DNA of 10,212 nt, taken from Clostridia bacterium (GTDB lineage: Bacteria; Bacillota_A; Clostridia; Oscillospirales; Butyricicoccaceae). The stretch lies in contig JAFOHJ010000117.1 of NCBI GenBank assembly GCA_017421885.1, positions 1 through 10,212 on the forward strand. The letters run 5' to 3'. The translations under genes and the position numbers were made by a program. The notes beneath the pieces are model-generated. The model did not search any database. It was not told the DNA's origin and worked only from the letters and a program-made list of their open reading frames with translations. This document shows, one piece after another, positions 1 to 7,700 of this stretch (within the stretch, counting starts at the first letter, position 1; each line of letters starts with the position of its first letter).

Positions 1-237
1 AACGGAAAGTTTGCCCCCATCATCGGCAAGATCTGCATGGATTATCTGATGCTGGATGTCACCGATATTGAGGCCGAGGTGGGCGACATCGTCACTGTCT
101 TTGGCCGTGAAGGAGAGGTAAAGCAGGAGCTCTGGCAGATGGCCGAGCTTTACGGAGGCACGATGGGCGAGGTGCCCACGGTGCTTACTCCCCGTGTGCC
201 GAGGATATACCTCAGAAACGGAGAGATTTTGGGGTGA
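1..237 (+). CDS. alr: Alanine racemase, C-terminal fragment (5' end outside window)
   Basis: Open frame from base 1 to a TGA at 235-237, giving 78 residues of the C-terminal beta domain. Alanine racemase is a PLP enzyme that interconverts L- and D-alanine in the cytoplasm and supplies D-Ala for peptidoglycan. The fragment opens with a GKICMDYLMLDVT motif. Its Cys-Met-Asp corresponds to the conserved CMD of the family, which lines the active-site entrance from the partner subunit. It continues with the usual VGDIVTVFG strand and ends in the near-invariant RVPR-Y signature shortly before the stop. The PLP-lysine domain and the catalytic tyrosine lie upstream, so completeness cannot be judged. 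One mild oddity is TVLTPRVPR, where many homologues have an isoleucine/cysteine-rich segment. A related serine/alanine racemase domain (VanT-like) cannot be excluded from this piece, but plain Alr is far more likely. Confidence 0.9.
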   Translation, partial: NGKFAPIIGKICMDYLMLDVTDIEAEVGDIVTVFGREGEVKQELWQMAELYGGTMGEVPTVLTPRVPRIYLRNGEILG

Positions 238-266
238 AATCGGCGAAGAAAACACCATATAAACAT

Positions 267-295
267 AAAAACCTCACCGTAACGGTGAGGTTTTT
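267..295. terminator. Bidirectional intrinsic terminator between alr and trkH
   Basis: A near-perfect palindrome: AAAAACCTCACCGT, one base, then ACGGTGAGGTTTTT. The GC-rich core pairs with a small TAA-type loop. Read on the + strand the hairpin runs into a T tract (291-295). Read on the - strand the A tract at 267-271 becomes the U tract. It sits about 30 bases past the alr stop and 8 bases past the trkH stop, so one element can end both converging transcripts. Confidence 0.9.
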
Positions 296-303
296 GTCTT
301 TGA

Positions 304-1797
304 TCAGTTTTCGTTGGAAATATTGGCAGTACGTGCGCGCTTTGCATTGGTTTTGCGGTGACCCTTCCAGAAGGGGAAGGCCAGGCCGAACAGCATGGGG
401 AAGATCTCAAGCCTTCCCAGCAGCATGTCGAGGATAAGGACTATCTTGGAAAGGACCGAATATTCCGAATAGTTGCATATAGGGCCTACCTTTGCAAGGC
501 CGGGGCCGATGTTGTTGAAGCAGGCCGCCATGGCGGTGAAATTGGTTTCGAAATCAAAACCGTCAAGGGACAGCAGTACGACACTGACAGCCGCAATAAG
601 AAAGTATACAACGATGTATACGTAGGCGCCTGTGATGGTGCTGTCGGAGACCGGCTTTTCATCCACGGTGACGGTGGATACCATACGGGGATGGAGCATT
701 CGCTTGATCTCGGTCTTTGCCGCCTTTCCCAGGATCATGAGGCGCGACACCTTGAGGCCGCCTCCCGTAGAGCCTGCACTGGCGCCGATAAACATGGCAA
801 GCACCAGCATGGTTTTTGAAAAGGCCGGCCACAGGTCATAGTTCGCTGTGGCATAGCCCGTTGTGGTCATCAGGGTGGATACCTGGAAGAAGGAATACCT
901 GAGTGCATTCAAAAAGCTGCCCTTGAGAGGAATAATATTGATGGCGATGGAAACCGAGAAAAAAGCCATTATTCCAAAATACCACCAAAGCTCTTCATTT
1001 TTAAATGCAGATTTGTAATTGCGGATGAGCAGATAGTAATAGAGGTTGAAGTTTACGCCGAACAAGGCCATGAAAACAGCGATGATCCAGTCGATAAGGG
1101 CGCTGTCGTAAAATGCGATGCTGGAGTTCTTGCACGAGAAGCCGCCTGTGCCGGCCGTGCCGAAGGTATGGATGGCGCTGTCGAAAACAGGCATGCCTGC
1201 AAGAATGAGGCAGATAAACATTACTATGCTGAGCACCAGATAGATGGTGTAGAGGACTTTGGCCGTGTCGCGCATACGGGGCAGCAGCTTGCCAGATGTG
1301 GGGCCGGGCACCTCGGCGCGCATGATGTGCATCGAGCGTCTTTCGGACAGAGGGATGATTGCCATTACGAATACCAGCACACCCATGCCGCCTACCCAAT
1401 GGGTGAAGCTTCGCCAGAAAAGGAGGGCACGGCTGACATGCTCGACACCGGGCATAATAGATGCACCGGTGGTAGTGAATCCGCTGACTGTTTCAAACAG
1501 GGCATCGATATATGAGGGGATGGTGCCGCTCAGCCAGAAGGGCAATGCACCTAGCGCCGAAAGGCCGATCCAGGCAAGGGCAACGATGGCAAAGCCCTCT
1601 TTCGCATAGATGGCGATATCTTCGGGCTTACGTCGTGTAAGCAGTGTGCCTGCAAGATAGGCGATTCCGGACGACACGAGTATATGCACAAGGGTGCGCT
1701 CACGATACCACAGGGCTACAAGGGCCGGAAGCAGCAGGAGAGCCGCAAGAGCCTTGAATATTTTGCCCGTGGTGTAATAGACGATCCTGCGGTTCAT
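304..1797 (-). CDS. trkH: Potassium uptake protein TrkH, membrane channel subunit
   Basis: A 497-residue polytopic membrane protein of the TrkH/TrkG/KtrB family, which carries K+ into the cell. The four pore-loop repeats are all visible with their filter glycines: TTTGAS (about 108-113), GTAGTGGFS (213-221), TTTGYAT (311-317) and NNIGPG (428-433). Other family marks are HWVGGMGVLVF (133-143), the GSTGGGLKVSR segment (342-352) that includes the gating-loop region, and the C-terminal LLGRLEIFP (459-467). Hydrophobic helices flank each loop, and the length is normal. The ATG overlaps the trkA stop in an ATGA (1794-1797), and an AAAGGAG ribosome-binding site lies 9 bases upstream inside trkA (1807-1813), so the two are translationally coupled. 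The protein is expected to work with the TrkA product as its cytoplasmic gating ring. Nothing suggests a break. KtrB is the main alternative name, but the two-unit TrkA next door favours Trk. Confidence 0.95.
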   Translation of the reverse strand: MNRRIVYYTTGKIFKALAALLLLPALVALWYRERTLVHILVSSGIAYLAGTLLTRRKPEDIAIYAKEGFAIVALAWIGLSALGALPFWLSGTIPSYIDALFETVSGFTTTGASIMPGVEHVSRALLFWRSFTHWVGGMGVLVFVMAIIPLSERRSMHIMRAEVPGPTSGKLLPRMRDTAKVLYTIYLVLSIVMFICLILAGMPVFDSAIHTFGTAGTGGFSCKNSSIAFYDSALIDWIIAVFMALFGVNFNLYYYLLIRNYKSAFKNEELWWYFGIMAFFSVSIAINIIPLKGSFLNALRYSFFQVSTLMTTTGYATANYDLWPAFSKTMLVLAMFIGASAGSTGGGLKVSRLMILGKAAKTEIKRMLHPRMVSTVTVDEKPVSDSTITGAYVYIVVYFLIAAVSVVLLSLDGFDFETNFTAMAACFNNIGPGLAKVGPICNYSEYSVLSKIVLILDMLLGRLEIFPMLFGLAFPFWKGHRKTNAKRARTANISNEN

Positions 1798-3167
1798 ATG
1801 ACGATGCTCCTTTGCATCAGGATCTCAGAAAGATCGTCGAAGCTGTGGTTGGTGGTGATGATGATAACACGGTCGCCCACCGAGATATAGTCGCGGCCTC
1901 CGGGAACGATGGTCTTGCCGCCGCGGGAGATACATCCGATGAGGATATTGGGCTTAAGCTTGATATCCATGAGAGGAGTGTCGAGAGCGGGAAAGCTGTC
2001 GCTGACCTTGAACTCGAGAGCCTCTACCAAGCCGCCCGCAAGGCGATGCAGGGTTTCGACATTGCTGCCAAAGGAGTTCTGCATGGCACGGACATATCTT
2101 ACGATGATATTAGCTGTCAGCATACGGGGAGAAATAATGCTTTCAAGACCGGTGGATTCGGCAATAGAGGCGAGGGTGGTTCGGTTTACCTTGGTGATGA
2201 CCTTGCCGTCGCAATTAGCCTGGGCATAGAGGGCGAGGATGATATTTTCCTCGTCGATGCCCGTCAGGACCAGTACGGCATCCATATCTTCAAGCCCCTC
2301 TTCGTCGAGGAGATCCTGGTCGGTGCCATCGCCAAGAATAACAGTGGCGCGGGGCAGGCTGCGGCTCAGCTCGGCACAGCGTTCGGCGCTCGAGTCGATG
2401 ATTTTTACTCTGACTCCGCTTTCGAGCAGCATTCTCGACAGATAGAAGGTGATGCGGCCTCCACCGATGATCATAACATCCTTGGCTGCAGGCAGCAGGC
2501 TGCCGAAAGCGGCGAAGAAATCGAGCATATCGCTTGCAGGGGCGATCACGCTGATCTTGTCCTTTGCCTTGAGCATGAAATTGCCGTCAGGGATAGCAAC
2601 TTTGCCTTCGCGCTGTACGGCGCAGATAAGAGCCTTACCTTTAAAGTTCTTATGCAGGTCTCGCAGATAAACTCCGTCAAGAGCCGAGTCTTCGCGCAGC
2701 TTGATTTCAGCAATCTCAACGCGCTTATTGGAAAAGCTCTCAATCTTAAGAGCCGAGGGGAACTGCAGGATTCTGAAGATCTCGCTGGCGGCGGCACGCT
2801 CGGGATTGATACTCATGGAAAGGCCCAGCTCGTCGCGCATGAACACCAGCTGATCGCTGTATTCGGGATTTCTGACGCGGGCGATGGTATTTTTAGCACC
2901 CAGCTTTCGGCCTACGAGACAGCAGAGGAGGTTGATCTCATCCTGACTGGTGCAGGCAATGAGAAGGTCAGCCTTGGGAACGTCGGCCTCCAGCAGAACC
3001 TGATAGCTGGCTCCGTTGCCGCACACACCTATAACATCAAGAGAGTTTACCGAGTCGTCAATGGTCTTCTGATTCTGGTCTACTATAACGATCTCATGAT
3101 CTTCACTTGAAAGCTGCTCGGCGAGAGTGCTTCCCACTTTGCCGTTGCCTACAATGACTATACGCAT
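1794..3167 (-). CDS. trkA: Trk potassium regulator TrkA, NAD-binding, two RCK units
   Basis: A 457-residue cytoplasmic protein that binds nucleotide and gates TrkH. It has the classic duplicated layout: Rossmann fold 1 (about 1-125), TrkA-C domain 1 (about 140-220), Rossmann fold 2 (about 228-350) and TrkA-C domain 2 (about 370-457). The first fold starts at once with MRIVIVGNGKVGSTLAEQL, a full GxGxxG motif, and has an acidic strand end at VIVDQN (D30) for the ribose. This supports the ATG start, with no room for an N-terminal extension. The second fold begins VMIIGGGRITFYL, where the last glycine of GxGxxG is threonine, so nucleotide binding there may differ. The length matches full TrkA rather than single-unit KtrA. 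It is the first gene of the trkA-trkH operon and overlaps trkH by four bases. A GGAG lies 12 bases before the ATG, which is somewhat far. Confidence 0.95.
   Translation of the reverse strand: MRIVIVGNGKVGSTLAEQLSSEDHEIVIVDQNQKTIDDSVNSLDVIGVCGNGASYQVLLEADVPKADLLIACTSQDEINLLCCLVGRKLGAKNTIARVRNPEYSDQLVFMRDELGLSMSINPERAAASEIFRILQFPSALKIESFSNKRVEIAEIKLREDSALDGVYLRDLHKNFKGKALICAVQREGKVAIPDGNFMLKAKDKISVIAPASDMLDFFAAFGSLLPAAKDVMIIGGGRITFYLSRMLLESGVRVKIIDSSAERCAELSRSLPRATVILGDGTDQDLLDEEGLEDMDAVLVLTGIDEENIILALYAQANCDGKVITKVNRTTLASIAESTGLESIISPRMLTANIIVRYVRAMQNSFGSNVETLHRLAGGLVEALEFKVSDSFPALDTPLMDIKLKPNILIGCISRGGKTIVPGGRDYISVGDRVIIITTNHSFDDLSEILMQRSIVI
1807..1813 (-). promoter_or_regulatory. Ribosome-binding site of trkH inside trkA
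   Basis: On the minus strand this reads AAAGGAG, 9 bases before the trkH ATG. It lies within the last codons of trkA and supports coupled translation and the chosen trkH start. Confidence 0.8.
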
Positions 3168-3199
3168 GGTTATTATCGTCTCCGTATTTTAAAAAGATG

Positions 3200-3227
3200 A
3201 TTATACACTTGGATTATTAACTGCAAA
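3200..3227 (-). promoter_or_regulatory. Probable promoter of the trkA-trkH operon
   Basis: On the minus strand a perfect TATAAT (3205-3200) is preceded by TTTGCA (3227-3222) with a 16-base spacer. Transcription would start about 25 bases before the trkA ATG. The -10 is consensus and the -35 matches four of six. Predicted by eye only. Confidence 0.55.
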
Positions 3228-3285
3228 TGTGCATATATCGTGAACATAACATATAATTAAGAAAATAGCAAGGGATTGAATCGAT

Positions 3286-3303
3286 TTTACACAGACTTTA
3301 CAC
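3286..3303 (+). repeat. Two direct TTTACAC repeats, 11-base period, upstream of promoter
   Basis: TTTACAC occurs at 3286-3292 and again at 3297-3303, so the copies are 11 bases apart, about one helical turn. The pair ends 13 bases before the -35 of the following gene. This spacing suits a dimeric activator or response regulator that binds one DNA face, but the short length in AT-rich DNA leaves chance open. Confidence 0.35.
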
Positions 3304-3316
3304 CTTGTTAAATGCC

Positions 3317-3345
3317 TTGTGTTTTGCTCGGCCGTTTAGTATAAT
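3317..3345 (+). promoter_or_regulatory. Promoter of the M20 peptidase gene
   Basis: TTGTGT (3317-3322), a 17-base spacer, then a perfect TATAAT (3340-3345). A start near 3352 would give a leader of about 35 bases. The -35 matches only its TTG, which suggests possible help from an activator. Confidence 0.65.
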
Positions 3346-3386
3346 GATGTTACATTCAACCTATTTTAAACGGGAGGAAAACAAAA

Positions 3387-4511
3387 ATGCAGTTCAATCA
3401 GGAAAGAGTCATTTCCAAGCTTTGCGAAATGATAAAGATCGACAGCGTATCTTATAAGGAAGGCCCCATGACCGACTATCTTCAGAAGTATTTTGAAGAC
3501 AGAGGCTATGAAGTATACCGCGACGAGGCCGGCAAAGCCATCGGCGGCGACAATTCCGGCAACCTGCTGATCCATATCGGCGGCGACATGGAGGGCGAGG
3601 GCATCTGCCTTAATGCTCACCAGGATACAGTAGAGCCCGGTATCGGCATCGAGCCTGTTTTTGAAAACGGTATCCTTAAGAGCAAGGGCGACACTATCCT
3701 CGCAGCCGACGACAAGTCGGGCATCGCAATGATCATGGAGATCATCGACGTTCTGCAGGAAACAAAGACACCTCACCGCGACCTGTGGGTCCTCTTCACC
3801 ATCTGCGAAGAGAATGGCATGCACGGCGCAAAGAACTTTGACTATGACAAGCTGCCCGTTAAGAATATCTTTGCTCTCGACGGTGCAGGCAAGGTAGGAG
3901 GCAGGCTGCTCAGGTCGGGCGCAGGTAAGGATGCTCTTAAGATCACCTTCCACGGCAGAATGGCTCACGGCGGCATTGAACCCGAAAAGGGCATCAATGC
4001 CATTGCAGTTGCAGCATCGGCTATCAGCCGCGTCAAGTTCGGCCGTATCGACCCCGAAACAACATCCAACATCGGCCGCATTGAAGGCGGCGGAGCTACA
4101 AACATCGTCACCGACGAGGTCACATTCACCTGCGAGGTAAGATCTCATTCTCAGGAGCAGATCCAGAACCAGGTAGATATCATTGTCAAGGCCTGCCAGG
4201 ATGCGGCAGCCGAGTTCGGTGCAACAGTCGACATCGATATCGACCATTTCTGCCCCCCTCACAAGCCCAATGAGAACGGCTTCCTGCGCCGCGCTATGGT
4301 AAAGATCCTCGAAAATGCCGGCTATACCATCGAATATGGCGTAACCAACGGTTCGGGCGATGCCAACATATTCTCTGGCCACGGCTTCGACTGCGCAGGC
4401 ATCACTACCGGTATGTTTGATGTTCACACAACAAACGAGTATCTTGATATGGAAGAGTTCGGCAAGGCTTTCGACATCGTATGGAGCCTTATGACTGAAA
4501 AACTTGACTAA
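3387..4511 (+). CDS. M20 metallopeptidase, tripeptidase T-like
   Basis: A 374-residue cytoplasmic di-zinc aminopeptidase-like enzyme of the PepT-like branch of family M20, expected to cleave residues from short peptides. There is no signal peptide. The metal and catalytic residues can all be placed: AHQDTV (H78, D80), LAADDKSG (bridging D108), CEENG (catalytic base E141, ligand E142), ALDGAG (D165) and DVHTTNEY (H347). The lid/dimerisation domain lies between about residues 180 and 290, starting near FHGRMAHGG and GINAIAVAA. About 374 residues fits PepT-like proteins and is a little shorter than true PepT (about 410). The start is set by GGGAGG at 3372-3377, 9 bases upstream of the ATG, with no competing site. 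It stands alone between its own promoter and terminator. The exact substrate is not readable from sequence. A general dipeptidase role is the main alternative. Confidence 0.92.
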   Translation: MQFNQERVISKLCEMIKIDSVSYKEGPMTDYLQKYFEDRGYEVYRDEAGKAIGGDNSGNLLIHIGGDMEGEGICLNAHQDTVEPGIGIEPVFENGILKSKGDTILAADDKSGIAMIMEIIDVLQETKTPHRDLWVLFTICEENGMHGAKNFDYDKLPVKNIFALDGAGKVGGRLLRSGAGKDALKITFHGRMAHGGIEPEKGINAIAVAASAISRVKFGRIDPETTSNIGRIEGGGATNIVTDEVTFTCEVRSHSQEQIQNQVDIIVKACQDAAAEFGATVDIDIDHFCPPHKPNENGFLRRAMVKILENAGYTIEYGVTNGSGDANIFSGHGFDCAGITTGMFDVHTTNEYLDMEEFGKAFDIVWSLMTEKLD

Positions 4512-4538
4512 ACCGTATACATATTTCATAAAACATCT

Positions 4539-4573
4539 GCCCTCATGCTTTATACAGGCATGGGGGCTTTTTT
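4539..4573 (+). terminator. Intrinsic terminator after the PepT-like gene
   Basis: GCCCTCATGC (4539-4548) pairs with GCATGGGGGC (4558-4567) through ten pairs including one G-T, around a 9-base loop, followed by six T. It lies 28 bases past the stop and separates this gene from the M14 gene. Confidence 0.92.
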
Positions 4574-4589
4574 CTGAATAATTAAAGAG

Positions 4590-4625
4590 AATTTATGCAA
4601 ATTCACGAATATATTTTCATAAATT
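4590..4625. repeat. Inverted repeat AATTTATG/CATAAATT just upstream of the M14 promoter
   Basis: AATTTATG at 4590-4597 and CATAAATT at 4618-4625 are perfect inverted copies 20 bases apart, ending 4 bases before the -35 box. A smaller GAATTT-ATGC-AAATTC palindrome (4589-4604) overlaps the left arm. The same AATTTAT core recurs in the leader on the other side of the promoter. Possible operator; the AT-rich context lowers confidence. Confidence 0.35.
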
Positions 4626-4629
4626 TTTC

Positions 4630-4658
4630 TTGCCATGAGAAATATGCGGTGCTATAAT
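4630..4658 (+). promoter_or_regulatory. Strong extended -10 promoter of the M14-SLH gene
   Basis: TTGCCA (4630-4635), a 17-base spacer and perfect TATAAT (4653-4658) preceded by TG-C, an extended -10. It is the best promoter in the window. Transcription would start near 4665 and give a leader of about 63 bases. A strong promoter suits an abundant surface protein. Confidence 0.8.
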
Positions 4659-4671
4659 ATGAGCCATAAAG

Positions 4672-4703
4672 GAATATAAATTTATTTTTGCGAATTTATA
4701 TTC
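4672..4703 (+). other. AT-rich stem-loop in the 5' leader of the M14-SLH mRNA
   Basis: GAATATAAATT (4672-4682) and AATTTATATTC (4693-4703) are perfect 11-base inverted copies around a 10-base loop. They lie between the predicted transcription start and the AAGGAG ribosome-binding site (4713-4718). It could be a 5' mRNA-stabilising hairpin, or as DNA an operator just downstream of the promoter. It does not occlude the ribosome-binding site. Confidence 0.55.
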
Positions 4704-4727
4704 AAAAAACACAAGGAGTGAAAAAGA

Positions 4728-7700
4728 ATGACCTTTATCAAAAAGAGCAAAAAGATGCTTTCGATGCTTATGGCTCTGGCCTTTGTCCTTCCTCTGCTGC
4801 CGGCTGCGGCATTTGCGGCAGAGAACGAGCCTTCCGAGCAGCCTGATGAAGAGATGCTCTTTATCTCGCAGACGGTGGCTTCAAGCAACGAAGTCAAGTT
4901 TACCCTTTCCGAAGAAGACTATGCGGCGGCCACAGCCGAGGGAGCTTCGATAACATGGAAGCTTATCCGTACCGGTTCTTTTATGAATCCCGGCGAGGAT
5001 CATGAATATATTCCTCTGCTGGATGAGGAAGAACCCTTCCCCAACGAGCTTGATGAGATAGACATTGCCAATGTTCCCAAGGCATACAAGAGCTATCTGA
5101 ACATTTCCAACATCGCAGCAAGTTTTGAGGATGGCGAGGCCACACTGACCTTTGATGTTTCCCCTATGATCAGCCGCCAGAACCCCAGCGTAATGCATGC
5201 AAACGGCGGTGTTTACACCGATGTGTGCGGTTACTTTGACCTTATCATGACAGTGGGCGACACGGATATCGTTGCACATTCCAATGTTGTTATCCGTCCC
5301 TACGAATCTTTCCACAGTATGTGGGAAGTTTATGACCTGCTGGCCGAACTGGCAGATATGGGCGACAACAGCGCCGATACAGCCGTTCCCTATGTTTCGC
5401 TCAGGAGCATGGGCCAGTCGACAGCCGGCTATGAAATGCCCTATCTGATTGTTGCCAAGGACAGTGCAGCTGTAGAAAATTGGCTGGAGCTGTGCGAGAT
5501 GGCTGAGACTCAGCCTGAGGCACTCAAGGCAAAGATCGAGTCAGGTGAGGTTGATTTCCAGATCCCCGTTATGTACTCCAACATCCATTCAAATGAAACG
5601 GCAGCCGTCGATGGCATTCTGAACCTTGCCAAGCTGCTGGTCACCGAAGAAAACATCGGCTACGACACACTTACTGCCCTTACAGAGGCCGGACAGGTCA
5701 AGCTGGACGAGCAGCGCGAGGCAATGGGTCTCCATACCTCCGAGCTTATCGAGCCCAACTTCCTCGGAGCCATCCTGCCCGACGATTCGCTGTCTTCCCA
5801 GCGCTCGGGCAAAGTTGAGGGCTTTGACGAGTACTACGAGCAGGAGAGCCTTACAGTAAACGTCGATGCGATGCTGGATGAGATCTTCTTCATCCTGGTT
5901 CCCGAGGAGAACGTTGAAGGCCGAATCAATATCACACGTGCCTCCTCCAACGGCTATGACCTCAACCGCGATAACTCTTTCCAGACAACACCCGAAACAC
6001 AGAATATGCAGCACCTGATCGCCACATATAACCCCGCAACTCTCCTTGAGCTGCATGGTCAGGTAGTCACATTCCAGGTAGAACCTTGTTCGCCTCCTCA
6101 CGAGCCCAACTTCGAGTATGACCTGCTGTCCAACTATCTGCTGGCCGGCGGCGAAGCATTCGGTGCGGCTGCAGTAGCAAATAACGACCTCTATCAGAGT
6201 TATGCCGTTCCCATGCGCGACTATCTCTATTCCGACGACGAGGGCAATGCCTTCTGGTCGGCTCCCTGGGATGATATGTCCACATCCTACACACCCCAGT
6301 TTGCAATGATGCAGGGCACAGTCGCCTATACGGTCGAACTGCCTGCATATTCCGAGGCAACCACCAACGCGGCTACATACGGTCTGCTTGGCCTGTCCGA
6401 TTTCATAGCTGAGAATAAGGAAGGCTATTTCCTCAATCAGATCGAGATCTATGACCGCTGCCTTAATAATGAAAACACCGATGATCTTGTAGGTCCCTGG
6501 CTGGTAGACGCATACGACAACGTAGGTGCCGAGCAGGATGTTTTCCGTCCCGCATATAACGGCGAGGGCCAGAACGGCCAGTTCTTCCCTGAAGCATATA
6601 TTATTCCTCTTGACGGCAAGAACCAGTCCAACCTCGATGCAGCCTACGATATGATCGAGTGGCTGACAAGAAACGATGTTAAGGTCGGCATCACCGACGA
6701 AAAGTTCACCTATGACGGAGTCACATATCCCTCCGGCACAATGGTAGTTTCGATGTATCAGGCCAAGCGTGCCGTTGCAAACGGCGTGCTTTATAACGGC
6801 ACAGTTATCCGCAACTGGACCGAGCTGTATTCTGAGGGCATCACAGCATTCGGCCACACACGCGGCTTCTCGATGATCACAGTAGCCGAACCTGCAGCTT
6901 ATGAAGTTATTGCAGAGGCGGTTGGCGAGACACTGGTTTATGAATCGGGCCTCGATTACATCGGCAGCAATGCAAAGACATACTTCAGCGGTATTGCAGG
7001 CTATGATGCAGTTATCCACAACTCCTCCGAGGATGCAGTCGCAGCCGTAAATGCTCTGCTTTATGCAGGCAAGAAGGTCGGCTTCATCACAGAGGGCGAG
7101 TATAAGGGCGACTTTATCTGTTCCTATACAGATTACAAGGGTATCAAGGATGAGTTTGTCTTCACAGCTACAGGTGTCAAGGATCTTGAGGCAGAAGCAT
7201 TTGTGCTTGAACCCTCCAAAGTCTATATAAACGGCACATCCACAGCACTTTCGGGCGCATCTACCGGCGCTGTACGAGTTCCCATCATTGCCAATTCTTC
7301 CAGTTGGAACTATGATATGTATGCCCTCGAACTGATGGGCTTCAAAACAACAAATGATGCAGGTGAAGCTGATGTAGTCATCGGTGCAACAGGCCTTGAT
7401 GCACAGGGTCTGGCAGCGGTTCAGGCCGGCACACCCTATATCGGCTATTCTTCGTCGGCAGGCAGCAATGTAAAAAAGAACCTCATTCCCGTAGGCCGTG
7501 CCTCCACAGCGGGTATGGACTGCCTTGGCTATGTCACATACCCCAATGAAACAATGGTCAATGCATCCTATATCGCAGAAGGCGACGAGATCATGTATGG
7601 CTATGGCACATACTACTTCACAGATCTGCCCGAGGGCGCAGTAGTCCTGGTTCAGGGCAATGCCGAGAAGTATCCCCTCGAGGGCTTCCTCAACGGCAGC

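Noticed and set aside
1812..3110. A 432-codon plus-strand open frame opposite trkA
   Set aside because: Shadow of trkA. The minus-strand frame gives a full two-unit TrkA with GxGxxG and a coupled downstream trkH.
3366..4529. A 387-codon minus-strand open frame opposite the PepT-like gene
   Set aside because: Codon-aligned shadow with a low-complexity Cys/Ala/Val/Asp-rich product. The sense frame carries every M20 active-site residue.
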